Below are positions 16,835 to 28,992 of a stretch of 64,000 bases of DNA, in pieces; position 1 is the first letter of the stretch, and each line of letters opens with the position of its first letter. The position numbers and the translations under genes were made by a program. The DNA is from Pagrus major (Eukaryota > Chordata > Actinopteri > Spariformes > Sparidae), in NCBI RefSeq assembly GCF_040436345.1, contig NC_133237.1, positions 25,115,749 to 25,179,748 on the forward strand, given 5' to 3'. A model generated the notes under the pieces. The model worked only from the letters and a program-made list of their open reading frames with translations. It made no database searches and was not told where the DNA came from.

Positions 16835-17560
16835 AGAGCAGAGACTCAAAAAATGAAATATCCATATGATCAAGTGGATGAAAATGAAATAAAAGTCTGT
16901 GTGTATCACTGATCATCAGAATCACACGAGTCATTTAAGTCTATCTTTGAGGGATTTTTAACCAGCTGTATTTCTTATGACAAACATGATTTATTGAGTC
17001 TCTGTATATTAACTATCACATGGTCAGTATGAGTGTTGTCACTATGAAGCTTGTCTCTCAACAGATTCTTTACTGAGTAAGTGGAAATATTTTACTATAA
17101 AGCTGCAGTGTGGTGCATTTTGTAATTATTCAATATATCTTTGAATATATAAAAACATTTTCTGTCTCATAACAAATAGAACTAAGTTTGTAGATTTTCT
17201 TCATTTTCTGTATTAGACACAGAGAAGCCTGTGAATGTATATCAGTACTTGGATGGTTGTTGATTTGTTTCAAACAATGTGGAATTGTGTTTTCCAAAGC
17301 TGTAGTGTCAGTAGAGGTACCTGCAAAGTCTCATTTTCGTGATGTTTAAATTTTATTGAAATGGTATCACTATTTTCACTTCTTTGTTCAGTACAACAGT
17401 CTTTTCTTTTTCTTTTCTATTCGCTGTTGTGAGGAAAGAGCTGTATTCAATGAATGTATCTAGGTTTAAGACTGTTTGACTTACTTTATAAGATATCAAG
17501 AAGAATAAGAGTGAAATCATTTGTTGTGCCTACTTAACTTTAAATAAAGAGGATTCTTCC
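16835..17560. other. 3' UTR and flank of copy B, shared with copy C
   Basis: This region matches 28980-29700 downstream of copy C almost base for base in its first 350 nt, but not the 3' side of copy A. See the mosaic finding for copy C. Confidence 0.7.
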
Positions 17561-18838
17561 GTGTCCGTGGTCTGACAAGCCTGTCTTTGCTGGATTCCTG
17601 GGTTAGCTGTATTTCTTATGACGAATTAGATTTATCGAGTCCATATTGAAACAAACAAATGGACAGTATGTTTTTTTTTTCTTAATTTAAATGATATATC
17701 ATTTTTCAGTATGAAGTTTGTCTTAATATATACATTTAGGTTGTATTAAGATGATGCTCTGTTTCTTTTCTGCTTTATTGATTTGACACTGAGAATCGCA
17801 CATAGATAATTGTTTCATACAGTGTGTGAAGAATTTTGTTTCAGAGGCTGGACCCAGTTTTCAAAAGCTCTGGTATCAATGGAGTTATCTGCTTTACTCA
17901 TCTTTGCACTGTCTTATTTCTGTAATTTTTTAATTTTACAATGAAACTGCAACACTGTTTTCACTAACTTTACTATCTTAATTATTTAAATAGTTTCTTC
18001 TATTGGCTGTTATCCTTATGAGGAAAGAGCTGTATTCAATTAATGAATCTAAATTTGAGTTTGACTTCAGTTGTGTGATTTGTATAAAAAAATAAGAGTG
18101 AAATGATTTTTAGAGTGTATAGTTAATGTATAACTTCTGTCTCTTTTTTTATGTTTTTAGTGTGTTGTTTTTATTATGGGTTGTCTTTGAGTACCTTGAA
18201 GCACTATAAAAATAAATGTATTATTATTATTATTATTATTACTACAGTTAAAAATAGAGAAATCTCCCATGTCGTCTGAAATGAGGTCTGGTCATTAATT
18301 TAGGAATGTATCAAATAAAGAGAAGATTTTCATCACTTCTGACACAAAAGCTATGTCTACAAGTTTTAAATACACATTTTACACCAACAAACATGGATAT
18401 AAACATAAAGACTTGTTACCTGGAGTCAACTGAATGTTATCAAAAGGAAGCAAGAAGATTTAGTGATTCTGATCTCATTAAAAATATCAAAAATCCCCTC
18501 CAGACATGTTTAACACATAGAAATAGTCTAGATGGAATAATTAAGAGTAAATCAGCAAGAAATCATGAAAAACTCATAGAGATGATCCTGTCAAGTATAA
18601 ACAAATGGGAGTGTCAGTATATTGAACATACTTAAGAATGAAACATTATTAATACTTTGAAATAAAGACCAATTGAGAAATGTCAACATGTACTGTATAT
18701 ATTTTTAACCTAAACAGAAGTTGATAAACAAATTAACGGAGCCTGCTAGAAGAAATATGAGTGCTTTCATGTTTGAGTTCGAGTCACAGGTTGGTCAACT
18801 TTTGGATCAACCAGAGGAAAACAGAATGAGTGAGCGTG

Positions 18839-18890
<52 letters not shown>

Positions 18891-19735
18891 TGTGTGATAA
18901 TGCAGCTCTGCTATTGTAAATCAAATGTAATTACAGTATCTACTCATTTTATTTGTTTTCATAAAAAAAAATTATCTTTTATTTTCTAGGTTTTTTCCCT
19001 ACTTTTGCTTTTTTGTTGTACGGTTTGTCTCATTTTCTGCAGCTGCACTTGTAATATATTTTTTACAAAATGCTATGAACAAGAAAAACATGAATAATAA
19101 GCTGAAATAAAAGAAAAATCCAAAGTCCATATTGTTCATTTTTGTTGTTTATGTGAACAGAACGCTTCAAGTTTTCACATCACACTTGTAAGTTGCTTTC
19201 AAACTAGTTTTGATGTCACTAAAATTAAGCCTCTAAGTCTTAACTCAAGCCCCATTCACATTGCCTTTTCAGTGTGGGAATCATGTGTCCATATGTCCGC
19301 TTCGTCGTCTCTGTGGAAGTTACAGATGCGGAGAGGGGTTACAGTTTTCGCTGTGGCTTCGATATGCCTCTGGAGGTAGTATCAAAGCCGCAGCAGAGCG
19401 AGACAGCATCCGTGTGAATGACAAAGCCGGCAGCACAGGATAGGGGTGTGTCGGTCTGATGTTGTTCCTAGTCTGACAGCTAACAGATCCTTCACTCATT
19501 AAATAAAAGAGAGATCTCCCACACGTTGAAAAACACGGATGTCACCGTCATGATGTGTACCGTCATGCCACTTTTGGCTCCGCAGGCCCGGCATGCTGTA
19601 TGAATTGACACACTAGAGCGTTCATGGATGATTTCCTACCAGTGTCAGAGAAAGAGATAAAGTCACTTTTATGCAGTTAGCAATAAAGGTTGGTAGCTTA
19701 AGGATAGCATTTCTCTCATTACCACAGGAATGTTT
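17561..19735. other. Spacer between copy B and the orphan exon pair
   Basis: AT-rich DNA with an (ATT)n run at 18216-18242 and a GT/GCGT tract at 18835-18895. At 17560-18120 it repeats, in weaker form, motifs of the copy B 3' flank (GCTGTATTTCTTATGAC, GAGGAAAGAGCTGTATTCAAT), suggesting an older tandem copy of that flank. A 109-codon frame at 18306-18635 has no recognisable domain and is not called. Confidence 0.5.
18835..18895. repeat. (GT)n/(GCGT)n microsatellite
   Basis: GTGTGTGT changing to GCGTGCGT, about 60 bp. Confidence 0.9.
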
Positions 19736-19822
19736 CAGATATATATATTTAAAATTATTTACATAGAAAATGCCAACGTGCTTTACATACAAGATATTAT
19801 AATCGGCTGTTTTCTATTTTAG

Positions 19823-20120
19823 TCAGCGTCTCCTGATAACGACGACAACAACTCTGGTAGACCTCGGTGTAAATTTGTCTGAAGATGACGCACAAAGAAT
19901 TCTTCGTCACATTAATCAGCAAGCTGAACTGGGGTAAGTATTTCGTCTGTAAGGTTTGTTTGGGGCCAAAATCATACAAGATACTAAAATCAATTGTTCC
20001 CTTTTTCAGACAACTATTTCAGAGAGCGACCACAAAAACTGTTGTGGACCTTGATGTGGATTTGTCTGAAGATGAAATACAAAGGATGCTTCGTCACATT
20101 AATCAGCTTGATGAAATCAG
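19823..20120 (+). pseudogene. Orphan exon 3-exon 4 pair of the APOL-like gene
   Basis: Two 111-nt exons (19823-19933 and 20010-20120) with intact acceptors, donors and a 76-nt intron. They differ by one base in 222 from the same exons of copy C. No exon 2 lies upstream within the copy and no APOL exon lies downstream before the next gene. The duplicated block starts in an AT run near 19738 and ends in the TA tract at 20168. It is a partial duplicate rather than a gene, though a spliceable exon pair could in theory be used by a longer transcript from copy B. Confidence 0.75.
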
Positions 20121-20165
20121 GTAAGTATTATACAAGTATAAGTATATTTTGGGAGGGCAAAGTAT

Positions 20166-20295
<130 letters not shown>

Positions 20296-20660
20296 TAAAT
20301 TTGATGGGTTAGAAATTTGATTGATAAATCAATTCTCACCACACTGCAATTGTTTGCAAGTACAAATCAACGTCTACTCCTGTAGTAAACTAGTGGGGTT
20401 AAATGTAAAGACTTTTGGCTAAAGTCTTCAAGATGTGAATCTCAAATTTTCACACTGTCCAAATTATGCTGAAATTAATATTGAACATTTATGAATGATT
20501 GCCATCAGTACACTGCCTCACACGGGGCACCGTATGTAGTGCTTCATGCAACATTAATAGGGAATTTTGGGTTACATTTGGCTATCAATAATAATTAATG
20601 ATTATCAGGGATGATCATTAATTATGGTAAATAATGAGATCCAATTTACATTAGATCCAA
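20296..20660 (+). repeat. Interspersed repeat, copy 2 (unnamed, possibly LTR-like)
   Basis: Matches 33615-33995 in reverse orientation over about 350 bp, including CACACGGGGCACCGTATGTAG, and 5806-5920 directly at its end. Family unknown. Confidence 0.5.
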
Positions 20661-22150
20661 ACAAGAACTTCTGGTCAATCTTTGGTTATTCTGAGAGTTT
20701 GTGTAGCCATCAACAAGCAGTAATGTTGGCAGCTAAAAGTATACAGCGCCTATAAAAAGTATTCACCCCCTTGGATGTTTTCCTTTTTTATTGCTTTTAT
20801 ATGATGTTTTTTTATATTTATATTTATGAGGATTTTTTCTTTTGAGATCTCACTTTTAACCATTAGGGGGCTCCAGAGACTGGATCAGCTTGAACACTGC
20901 AGTCCTGACCCAATATTTCCTGTGATGGCAAACATTTCCTGAAAAAGGCTGTTAAAGTCCCTGACACTCATGAGACCGTGTGCTTTTAGTTTAGGAGTTC
21001 TGGTTTTAATGATAGAAAATATAATGGAAGATAACAGAGGTAACTGATTTCTTTCAGTTTCTTTCTTTCTTTTTGTGAGAGAGCTTTTAGCTGGCAAACA
21101 CAACGGCAGCACCGACACATACGCAGACACATTGCAAACAATAGTCACACACCATATTTACAGTGAACCGACAATGACGTTAAGATTAGATTAACAGCCT
21201 TTAATACTACCACGACTAAGGCAGCCTTAACAAGAACTGACCGGTGTGTTCAGTGAAGAGTTGCAGTGTCACTAGTAGAGCAGTAATTTTGCTGAAGCAG
21301 CATATTGCTGCCACAGGATCAGCTCCTCATCTCCTACCTTCAGGAAAAAATGTCCAAACTAGAACAGCACACAGAGCGTTTACCTCAACCGAGGCCTGAC
21401 AGTCCCCTTTTTTACTCTCTCATAGATACCACCCAACTAAATACAGTATTTTGCTCATGTTCATCAAGATCCATCTATTATTCCCTGAGAAATGACCTTC
21501 CGGGTGGTGAAATGGTGGATGGTGCTCACTGGCAATGGTTAGCATATTTATCACGTCCACACACCTTGTTAGAGCGATGGATGTGGTGGTTTGGCTCCTG
21601 ACTAGTCGGAAATGCAATGCAAGGCAATTTCTGCATTTCCATCAATGGTCATTTCAGCTGTCATCATTCATTATTTAGGTATGATTATTTTCTTTGGACC
21701 CTCTCCACTGCAATGCACTCGCCCCAGTCACTAATTTATAGGTCTATAGGCATATAATATGCATGAGATTAGATGTCTTATTGTCAACCATAATCAAACC
21801 AGTTACATGATCCCTGGTTTACATATGGTCAGGCATTTTGTCTGAGCTTCCTATAAGACAGTGTGACAGCCCCTGATATTGGTTGACTGTTTGTGCAGGT
21901 TGGTCATTTTAGAAAGAGCAAAAAAAGGTGTATTTTTACAGCTGTTATTCCAGGAGCAAACATCTGCTTTACAGCCGATACCTTCTCACATGAAACAATA
22001 ATGCTGATACCAACAATAAATAAATGCCTTTCTTGGTCCATTCTTACTTTCATTTTTATGTTGTTTGCCTGAACACGTCTAAAAATGTCCATGCACCCTG
22101 CACTGCTCTCACCCGCATGACAGTGTGGTCTTATCAAAACAATCCAACTG
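20655..22150. repeat. Duplicated upstream flank of copy C
   Basis: 20655-21225 matches 8108-8690 and 21556-22150 matches 9810-10380. The part between (21226-21555) has no partner that I see. It shows that copies B and C share an extended tandem unit. Confidence 0.65.
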
Positions 22151-22154
22151 GTCA

Positions 22155-22821
22155 AATAGCAGGAAATGCAGGAAGGGGAAGTAGGAGGAAGACTGCTGTG
22201 TGCAGTGCGCACTCAAGATAATCTCTGGTTTAACATATTTGACTCACAGGCTTGAAGTTGTATGTTTAAATACAGTTTGCTTATCAGCCTTCAATAGAGC
22301 CACAAGGAGTCAGAGACAGTGTGCCAAGTGGAGACAAACAGCTACGGTAAAGTTATGGTTTTTTAGTAGTATTTATGTATTTTTGATTAATAATGTGTTA
22401 AATTTACAGGCCCCACGTAAAAACTAAAGAACAAGAAGCTCTGACATTAGAAAGGAAGAATGAGAAATTAGTCCATAATATAAAGACTTACATCATCTCC
22501 CTAAACTGGCAATTTATTATAACAGGACAGGACCAACATAACAATATTGGAAACTCAAAAACTCTATAAAGTATTTAAAATTTTGCCACAGCTTGGGTGT
22601 GGTTCATATGTAAGAGATTAAAAAATAAATTATTCAATGTATGTGCACGTTGAAGTTCTCCATAAAAGGTTGGTCACTGCTACAAACAGAAATCTGTGTT
22701 TAAAGTCTGAAAACATTTTAAAATCTTGACCTTTTTTTCTTTCTCCACAGCTGATAACAAGTTAACCAGCAAGAGTTGTAGACAGCGTACCGAGTGAAGT
22801 CGAACAGATGTCGGGGAAAAG
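22155..22821 (+). other. 5' non-coding exons of APOL copy C, with U1 and U2 apparently fused
   Basis: The U1 donor present in A and B (GGTAAGC, GGTAAAC) reads AGATAATC here, and intron 1 is shortened to about 75 nt with its acceptor gone. U1 and U2 would therefore be read as one exon ending at 22346 (donor GTAAAG). U3 is 22751-22821 with the start codon at 22808. Confidence 0.55.
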
Positions 22822-25800
22822 GTACAGAATATTTATGTTGCTGCTTTCCAGACTAAAGAGTTCATTCACAGCAAAGCCTAAAATATGAGCAAATAAGATA
22901 AAGTTATGTCCAGTGAAAGATCTAATGCTTTAAGGGTGTAAAGATTTATTTTCTGTGTATTTGAAATCTACTTTAACTGAGGTTAATTCTAAAACAGATA
23001 TCTACCTATGAATACACATGATTTAAAAGAAGCTAATAAAAAGCTAAATTGTAGGCTGATGACAGGTAATGAGTTCTGTAGCTGCCAAGATTTGCGTCCC
23101 CTGTTATTTCAGCCAGGAAGGCTGGAAGTCACATTTATGAAATGCCCAAAACATGTGCTGGCAACATGATTTGACTTTAAAGTGTCTCTAGAGAAATATA
23201 ATAGAAGGGAAGCATAATTGGATGCATTGTTTGCCGTGGCTAATTTTGGAGTTTAAGAGAAAGAGAAACATTGATGACTGAAAATGTTCAGAAACTACAC
23301 TTCAGATCACTTAGAGTTATTGATGAACTCAACAAAGAAGATTATATTGTATTGTCAGGACATGCATGCAGCTGTCTGTCTGCAGGCAGACATAGGCACA
23401 GCACCACACACACCCCTCCCCTCCCCTCCTGCGCTGCCTGCCAGAGCAGAGACAGACTGGCGAGATAGCAGAGAGGAAGAGGAGTGCTGTTTGGAGTTAT
23501 TTCACAGTTTCAGACAGAGAAACTGCTACCTGTGATGTATGCGGGAAAGCAATACTTGTATAAGCATTTAAAAGCAGCACACCCAAAAGTTAACGCTGAG
23601 CTGCAAAGCAAATGGAGGGAGGAGGAGGAGGGAGCTCCCCAAACCCGAACCAGACCCCTGGGACAGAGACAGACGTCACTGACAGAGGCCTTTCAATATA
23701 AACCTCAACAATATCCAGGTAGCAATTTCTAGAAGTGAAAGTTATTTCCAGCATTAATTAATGTTGGTTTTTTTAAAGTGTAATTGGTGGTCAGAGATGT
23801 AATTTTAGCAGAGTGATTAAACTATTATCATATATTCAGACAGTTGAAATAAATCTTAATTGTTTTACTGGAACTCAAAAATATATACTTATATTAAGAT
23901 ATATAGCCTACCTCAAACCTGAAGTATGAATATGGCAGAATATAATAACCCTTTTGTGTATCTGCTGAAGGAATATTAGTATTCCCATTTAGGCTACATG
24001 CAGATTTTCAAGTAAAAAGTATCGGTATCGGCAATACTGGCCCTGTAATTACTTGGTATCGGATCGATACCAAAATTTGCAGTATCGCCCACCCCTATTG
24101 CGGGGATGTTGCCGCTTTATCCCCCCCTTTCAGGGGGTTGCAGTGGTTACTGGAGCCAATCCCAGTTTTTCATATGGGCAGAGGCCATGGTATATCCCTG
24201 GACGAGTCGCCAGCTCATTGCAGGGCCCTTCTGATGACACAAGGTGCCAACTGCACGTCAGGAGCAATTTCGGGGTTCAGTATCTTGCTCAAGGATACTT
24301 CGGCATGTAGCTCAGTTCCGCCCAGGGGAGCCGGGGTTCCAACCAGCGACATCCGGTCACTGGTCACCTGAAAGTTATAAAAACTCACTGTGCAGAAGAT
24401 GCTCAGAGCCAAACATTTGACAGACACAGTTGAGACATTTATTGGAGCATTTGGCAGCTTCAGAGCAGATATTTCCCTTAAGAGTAGGTTCACCATCTTA
24501 CATTAAAAGGCGTGGATGATACACTATGTCAATGTTGTGCTTCTTTTCTGCTGCCCCCAAGAGGCCAAAAAAAATCTGTTATTGAAGTTCAAATTTGCAT
24601 GTAGTGGTAAAACTCCATGTGGCATTTTGAGCAGGATCACGGCTTCTGCCTACTGTTTTAAAACATTGCAAGATCAAACGTTAGTCAGATTTTTGAGTAA
24701 TTCTTCCTTCATCCAACATCTTTTCAATTGTTTTTGGATATATATATACACTTATACACTGTATATATACACTTATACACTGTATATATATGTGTGTGTG
24801 TATACATACACACATACATACATTCAAAATGAATACAATGACGATGTTTTGTTTTTTTAAAGAAAACAACTACAGGAGGCTGTGTACCGCTACACCACAG
24901 ATACCCTCACTTACATTAACACAGTGAGAGGATTCTGTCAGAGGATCTCCTCATGGATGGATGCCAGGGAGAAAGAGTTGATCCACATGAGGGACATCAA
25001 AGACAGAGCTGACAAAGCTGACCTGAGCTTTAGTCATGTTACCCAGTCAGGGAGCAAATGTAAGGCTCTGGGGGAATATATTAAGAACAAGGTAACTTCT
25101 GCAGACAGCAGGCGTGCAGAGCTGCAGAAAGAGCTGGCTGCTGTGTTGAAGTCCACTCTGGGAGGTCTGAAGAAGCTCGACCACTTCCGTGAGGCAGTGG
25201 AGAAGCTGGCAGTCACCTCATTTCATGTTTTCATGGAGGAGAACCACGTGTTACACCTGCCCAAAGGGATCAGCCTTAAACAAGTTCAGGTTGTCATCAT
25301 TGCTGCACGACAAATCTGCCCTCTCCTCCTCGAGTTTAAAAGAGATGCAAGTGTCTTCTTCCTCCCCAAACTAGAGAATGTGGAAGTGCTGTCATACCAG
25401 CTGGACATATACATAAAGACCACACGGATAATCTGTGAGAAACTGGAGAAAAGGTATCTCTTATTAGTATTTTCATTTGTACACCATGTTCTTCAGCTTT
25501 TAAATATGAATCAGAAACAATAATTACTTAAAAACAGAAACCGGAGAATTTATTAATAAAAAATATATATATTTAAAATTATTTACATAGAAAATGCCAA
25601 CGTGCTTTACATACAAGATATTATAATCGGCTGTTTTCTATTTTAGTCAGCGTCTCCTGATAACGACGACAACAACTCTGGCAGACCTCGGTGTAAATTT
25701 GTCTGAAGATGACGCACAAAGAATTCTTCGTCACATTAATCAGCAAGCTGAACTGGGGTAAGTATTTCCTCTGTAAGGTTTGTTTGGGGCCAAAATCATA

Positions 25801-28800
25801 TAAGATACTAAAATCAATTGTTCCCTTTTCAGACAACTATTTCAGAGAGCGACCACAAAAACTGTTGTGGACCTTGATGTGGATTTGTCTGAAGATGAAA
25901 TACAAAGGATGCTTCGTCACATTAATCAGCTTGATGAAATCAGGTATGTATTATACAAAAGTATTATCCATGTATATATTTGGGGGGCAAAGTATTACAT
26001 AAATATACACTCCTGAACAAAATCTTTGAAAACTGCATTTAAACTCAAACAGGCTGTTCATCAGCTCATCAAAAGTTTAATACCACAGCCTTAAAAAGTC
26101 CAAATCTGTGCTAAAATCTGGCTTTCATGTCATTTTCTGTCAGACATTCACACTGTCATGAGCCAAAAAGGCTTTCTGTCTTTGAACGTGGCAGGATTGT
26201 TGAGCTGCACAAGCAAGGCCTCTCGCAACGCACCATCACTGCCAAGGTTGGACGCAGTAAGACAGTCATTTTAAATTTCTGGAACTGACGTCCGTTTTTG
26301 TAAATTTTCCTTGCCATCCATCCCCAAACGTTCTCAATGGGATTTAGATCAGGGGAACACGCAGGATGGTCCAAAAGAGCAACGTTATTCTCCTGGAAGA
26401 AGTCCTTCATCAGGCAGGCGTTGTGAACTGCAGCGTTGTCCTGTTGGAAGACCCAGCCATCACCGCACAGATGAGGGCCCCCAGTCAAGAGGGATGCCCG
26501 CTGCAACATCTCCACATAGCCAGCCGCCGTTTGACGCCCCTGCACAACCTGAAGCTCCATTGTTCCATTGAAGGAAAAACCACCCCAGATCATGATGGAG
26601 CCTCCTCCACTGTGCCACGTAGAAAACATCTCCAGTGGGAGCTCCTTGTCATGCCAGTAACATTGGAAGCCATCAGGACCGCCCAGGTTACTTTTTTTCT
26701 CATCAGAGAATAAAACTTTCTTCCACCTTTCAATGTCCCATAATTGGTGCTCCCTTGCAAATTCCAAACGGCAAGTCTGTGGCGTGGGAGGAGACGTGGT
26801 CTTTGAAGATGTTTTTTGTTCTTTAAGCCCTTCTCTCGCAGATGCCGTCTTATAGTAATAAAAATGCATTTTATTTAAAAGGCGCCTTTCAAAGCACTCA
26901 AGGACACCACACATAACAACAACAGTACATCAAAAAATAAAATCAGGAAACCTTTTAGTGTAATTATGAAGATGCAATTACATAGTGCAATAACACAGAA
27001 TAGGCAGGAGTGTGATTGTATGATTATTGTGATACAGAGTAAGCCCTCGGAATAAGTGTGTTTTCAGGCGGGATTTAAAGGTGGAGACAGTGTCAGTGTC
27101 AAAAGTGCATATGTGCATAAATGCTTATGGTTATTGGGCTGCAGTCAGCATCAGTAAGGGCCTTAATTTGGGTCGAGGCCCGTTGGATCCTCCAGCTCAG
27201 CTAAAAAAATTTTGGGTCTACCACTTGACTTTTTTGTCCCATAAACCTCAGGATCTTTTAAGAAATTTAAAATGACTGTCTTACTGCATCCAACCTTGGC
27301 AGCGATGGTGCGTTGTGAGAGGCCTTACTACTACTCAACAATCCTGCCACGTTCAAAGACAGAAAGCCTTTCTGCCATTGCCATCAGGAGGTCATGACAG
27401 TGTGAATGTCTGACAGAAAATTACATGAAAGCCAGATTTTAGGGCAGATTTGGACTATTAATAAATTGCCTACTCTTTTTTTTCTCTTGCTCCTGTTTCT
27501 TCTTTTTGCATTTTGAAGCTCTACTTACAAACTGTTAAATATCCATCGCGCGAAATGCAAATACTTGTAATTTTCCCCTGGTCTTAAGACTTTGTTCAGG
27601 AGTGTATATACATATATAGACACACACACACACACACACACACTCACTGGCCACTACTGTCGGTCTGACTTCTACGCAGTGTTAACTCTACATCAATATG
27701 TTACAAAAGACACATGCCATACATTTGTATGCTAGATTTGACTCAATATTGCGGAAATATGGTGTTGATAGGGATTATTGTTACATGGAACCAATTTGAT
27801 TATTTGTCCATCCATATAAACTAAGCACAAAAAGTAAGGAAATTTGTGTTTGGTAGATTATTTCTTTGTTGTAACAAACAATTTGAAGAAAAAAAGACAG
27901 ATTTCCATATTTTTTAACCTTGGAGATGAAAAATATTAAAATCAGTGGTACACACACCAACTGTGTAAGTTAAAGCCATACTGATATTTACAGAGTCTTG
28001 AGGGGGCTTGCCCAGACTCATTTTCATATTCTGCAGAATAATTACATAAATTGTTGATATAAAAAGTTTTGATTAGTGGAAAAATTTTGTCTTTCCTCTT
28101 CATCAGGATGGACCAGAACTTCAGACTGGTATTCTTGTTCCAGGATGTTTCATATTCTGGCTTCATCTATGAGTTCAAAGAGCGACAACCCAGGATGCTG
28201 CAGTTTCTAACAGACCTGGAGGAGGTAGCTGTTCAGCTAGACAAGATGAACAAGGGGGCAAAGATCTCCAGTGTGGCAGGCAGCTCAGTGGGAGCAGTTG
28301 GAAGTGTCCTTTCTATTGTTGGTTTGGCATTAATTCCTGTAACAGCAGGAGTGTCTCTAGGTCTGACAATAGGTGGGCTAACGCTAGGAATAACCAGCGG
28401 AGTCAACAGTGCTGTCACCACCGCCACAGAGATTGGAGTAAACCGTACACAACAAAAGAAAGCCAGTGAAGTCTTCGAGAGCTTCATGGAGGATGTGCAG
28501 AGTGTCCAGGATTGTCTGGAGGAGGTCATGGGTCAAATATGCTTCAATTTAGAGGCAAGTGACATAGAATTGGTTGTTGGAATAGGCAAGGTGATTGTAA
28601 GTGCTGGCAGAGTGGTGGCGCAGGACAGCAAAGCATTATGCAACGTGCCCAGGGGGGCCTCGGATATCCCAGATATCGGTCAGGCAGCAGTCAAAGGGCC
28701 TCTTGCTCTTTCTAAGTCAGCCAGAGCAGGTTTCATTGCACTCAATGCTCTTTTCCTTGGCTTGGATGTCTTCTTCATCTGTAAGGATAGCTTCGGGCTG

Positions 28801-28992
28801 TCCAAAGGCAGCGAGACTGAAGTCTCACAGTTCATCAGAGCCAGAGCTGCACTTTGGAGCTCAGAGATTAACTCATGGAAGAAGATCCATGACTCCCTGT
28901 GCAAAGGTCAGAAGACATCAGACGAACACCGAGTCGTACTGGACAAGACATTTTATCCGAGGAGGCAGATAGAGAGCAGAGAAAAAAAATGA
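22808..28992 (+). CDS. apol: Apolipoprotein L-like protein, copy C (570 aa)
   Basis: Coding exons 22808-22821, 24863-25453, 25647-25757, 25833-25943 and 28107-28992 join in phase to 570 residues. Exon 2 differs from copy A at about 17 of 197 residues by eye. Exons 3 and 4 keep the paired LSED repeats. The APOL exon has the same Gly/Val hairpin as A but a linker shorter by about 27 residues ([13 protein letters not shown]), which accounts for the length difference from A. The last 60 codons and the 3' UTR instead follow copy B. Poly(A) signal 29024-29029. Intron U3-exon 2 holds a hAT remnant; intron 4 holds a Tc1 element. The upstream ISRE-like and TATA-like sites seen in B are not kept, so expression may differ, although the reading frame is whole. 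Confidence 0.83.
23404..24097 (+). mobile_element. hAT-type DNA transposon remnant with BED zinc-finger coding part
   Basis: The right end (about 24010-24097) is the GGTATCGGCAATACTGG...CAGTATCGCCCACCCCTA terminal sequence common to fish hAT elements. At 23520-23730 a short frame contains [14 protein letters not shown] after a CDVCGK-like stretch, a BED-type zinc finger, followed by an Arg/Gln-rich linker. The left terminal repeat and the catalytic domain are absent. It replaces intron sequence that copies A and B retain. Confidence 0.65.
24098..24368. repeat. Fish interspersed repeat fragment
   Basis: The GTCGCCAGCTCATTGCAGGGCCC and CTCAAGGATACTTCGGCATGTAG motifs are typical of an abundant fish SINE-like or LINE-tail repeat. 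Homology to copy B resumes at 24371. Confidence 0.5.
26008..27604 (-). mobile_element. Rearranged Tc1-like DNA transposon in intron 4 of copy C
   Basis: Ends CACTCCTGAACAAA and TTTGTTCAGGAGTG are inverted repeats, flanked on each side by TA, the Tc1 target. On the minus strand the transposase reads through HTH sequence ([11 protein letters not shown], near 27380) and then GRPK. After an insertion at about 26857-27124 it continues with [56 protein letters not shown] and [20 protein letters not shown]. The D-x-D-type catalytic core motifs are visible but the frame has stops and shifts and the C-terminus is absent. In its place, 26110-26287 is an inverted copy of the 27265-27440 end, so the HTH region occurs twice, head to head. 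Confidence 0.85.
26857..27124. repeat. Short repeat inserted within the Tc1 transposase
   Basis: About 268 bp lying between codons for SPITI and TIRRHL of the transposase. It begins with AATAAAAATGCATTTTATTT, then AAGGCGCCTTTCAAAGCACTC, a motif repeated widely in fish genomes, and ends near GTGCATAAATGCTT. Family not named. Confidence 0.55.

Noticed and set aside
18306-18635. 109-codon + strand frame
   Set aside because: AT-rich, no domain, no splice or promoter context and no partner in the other duplicated flanks.
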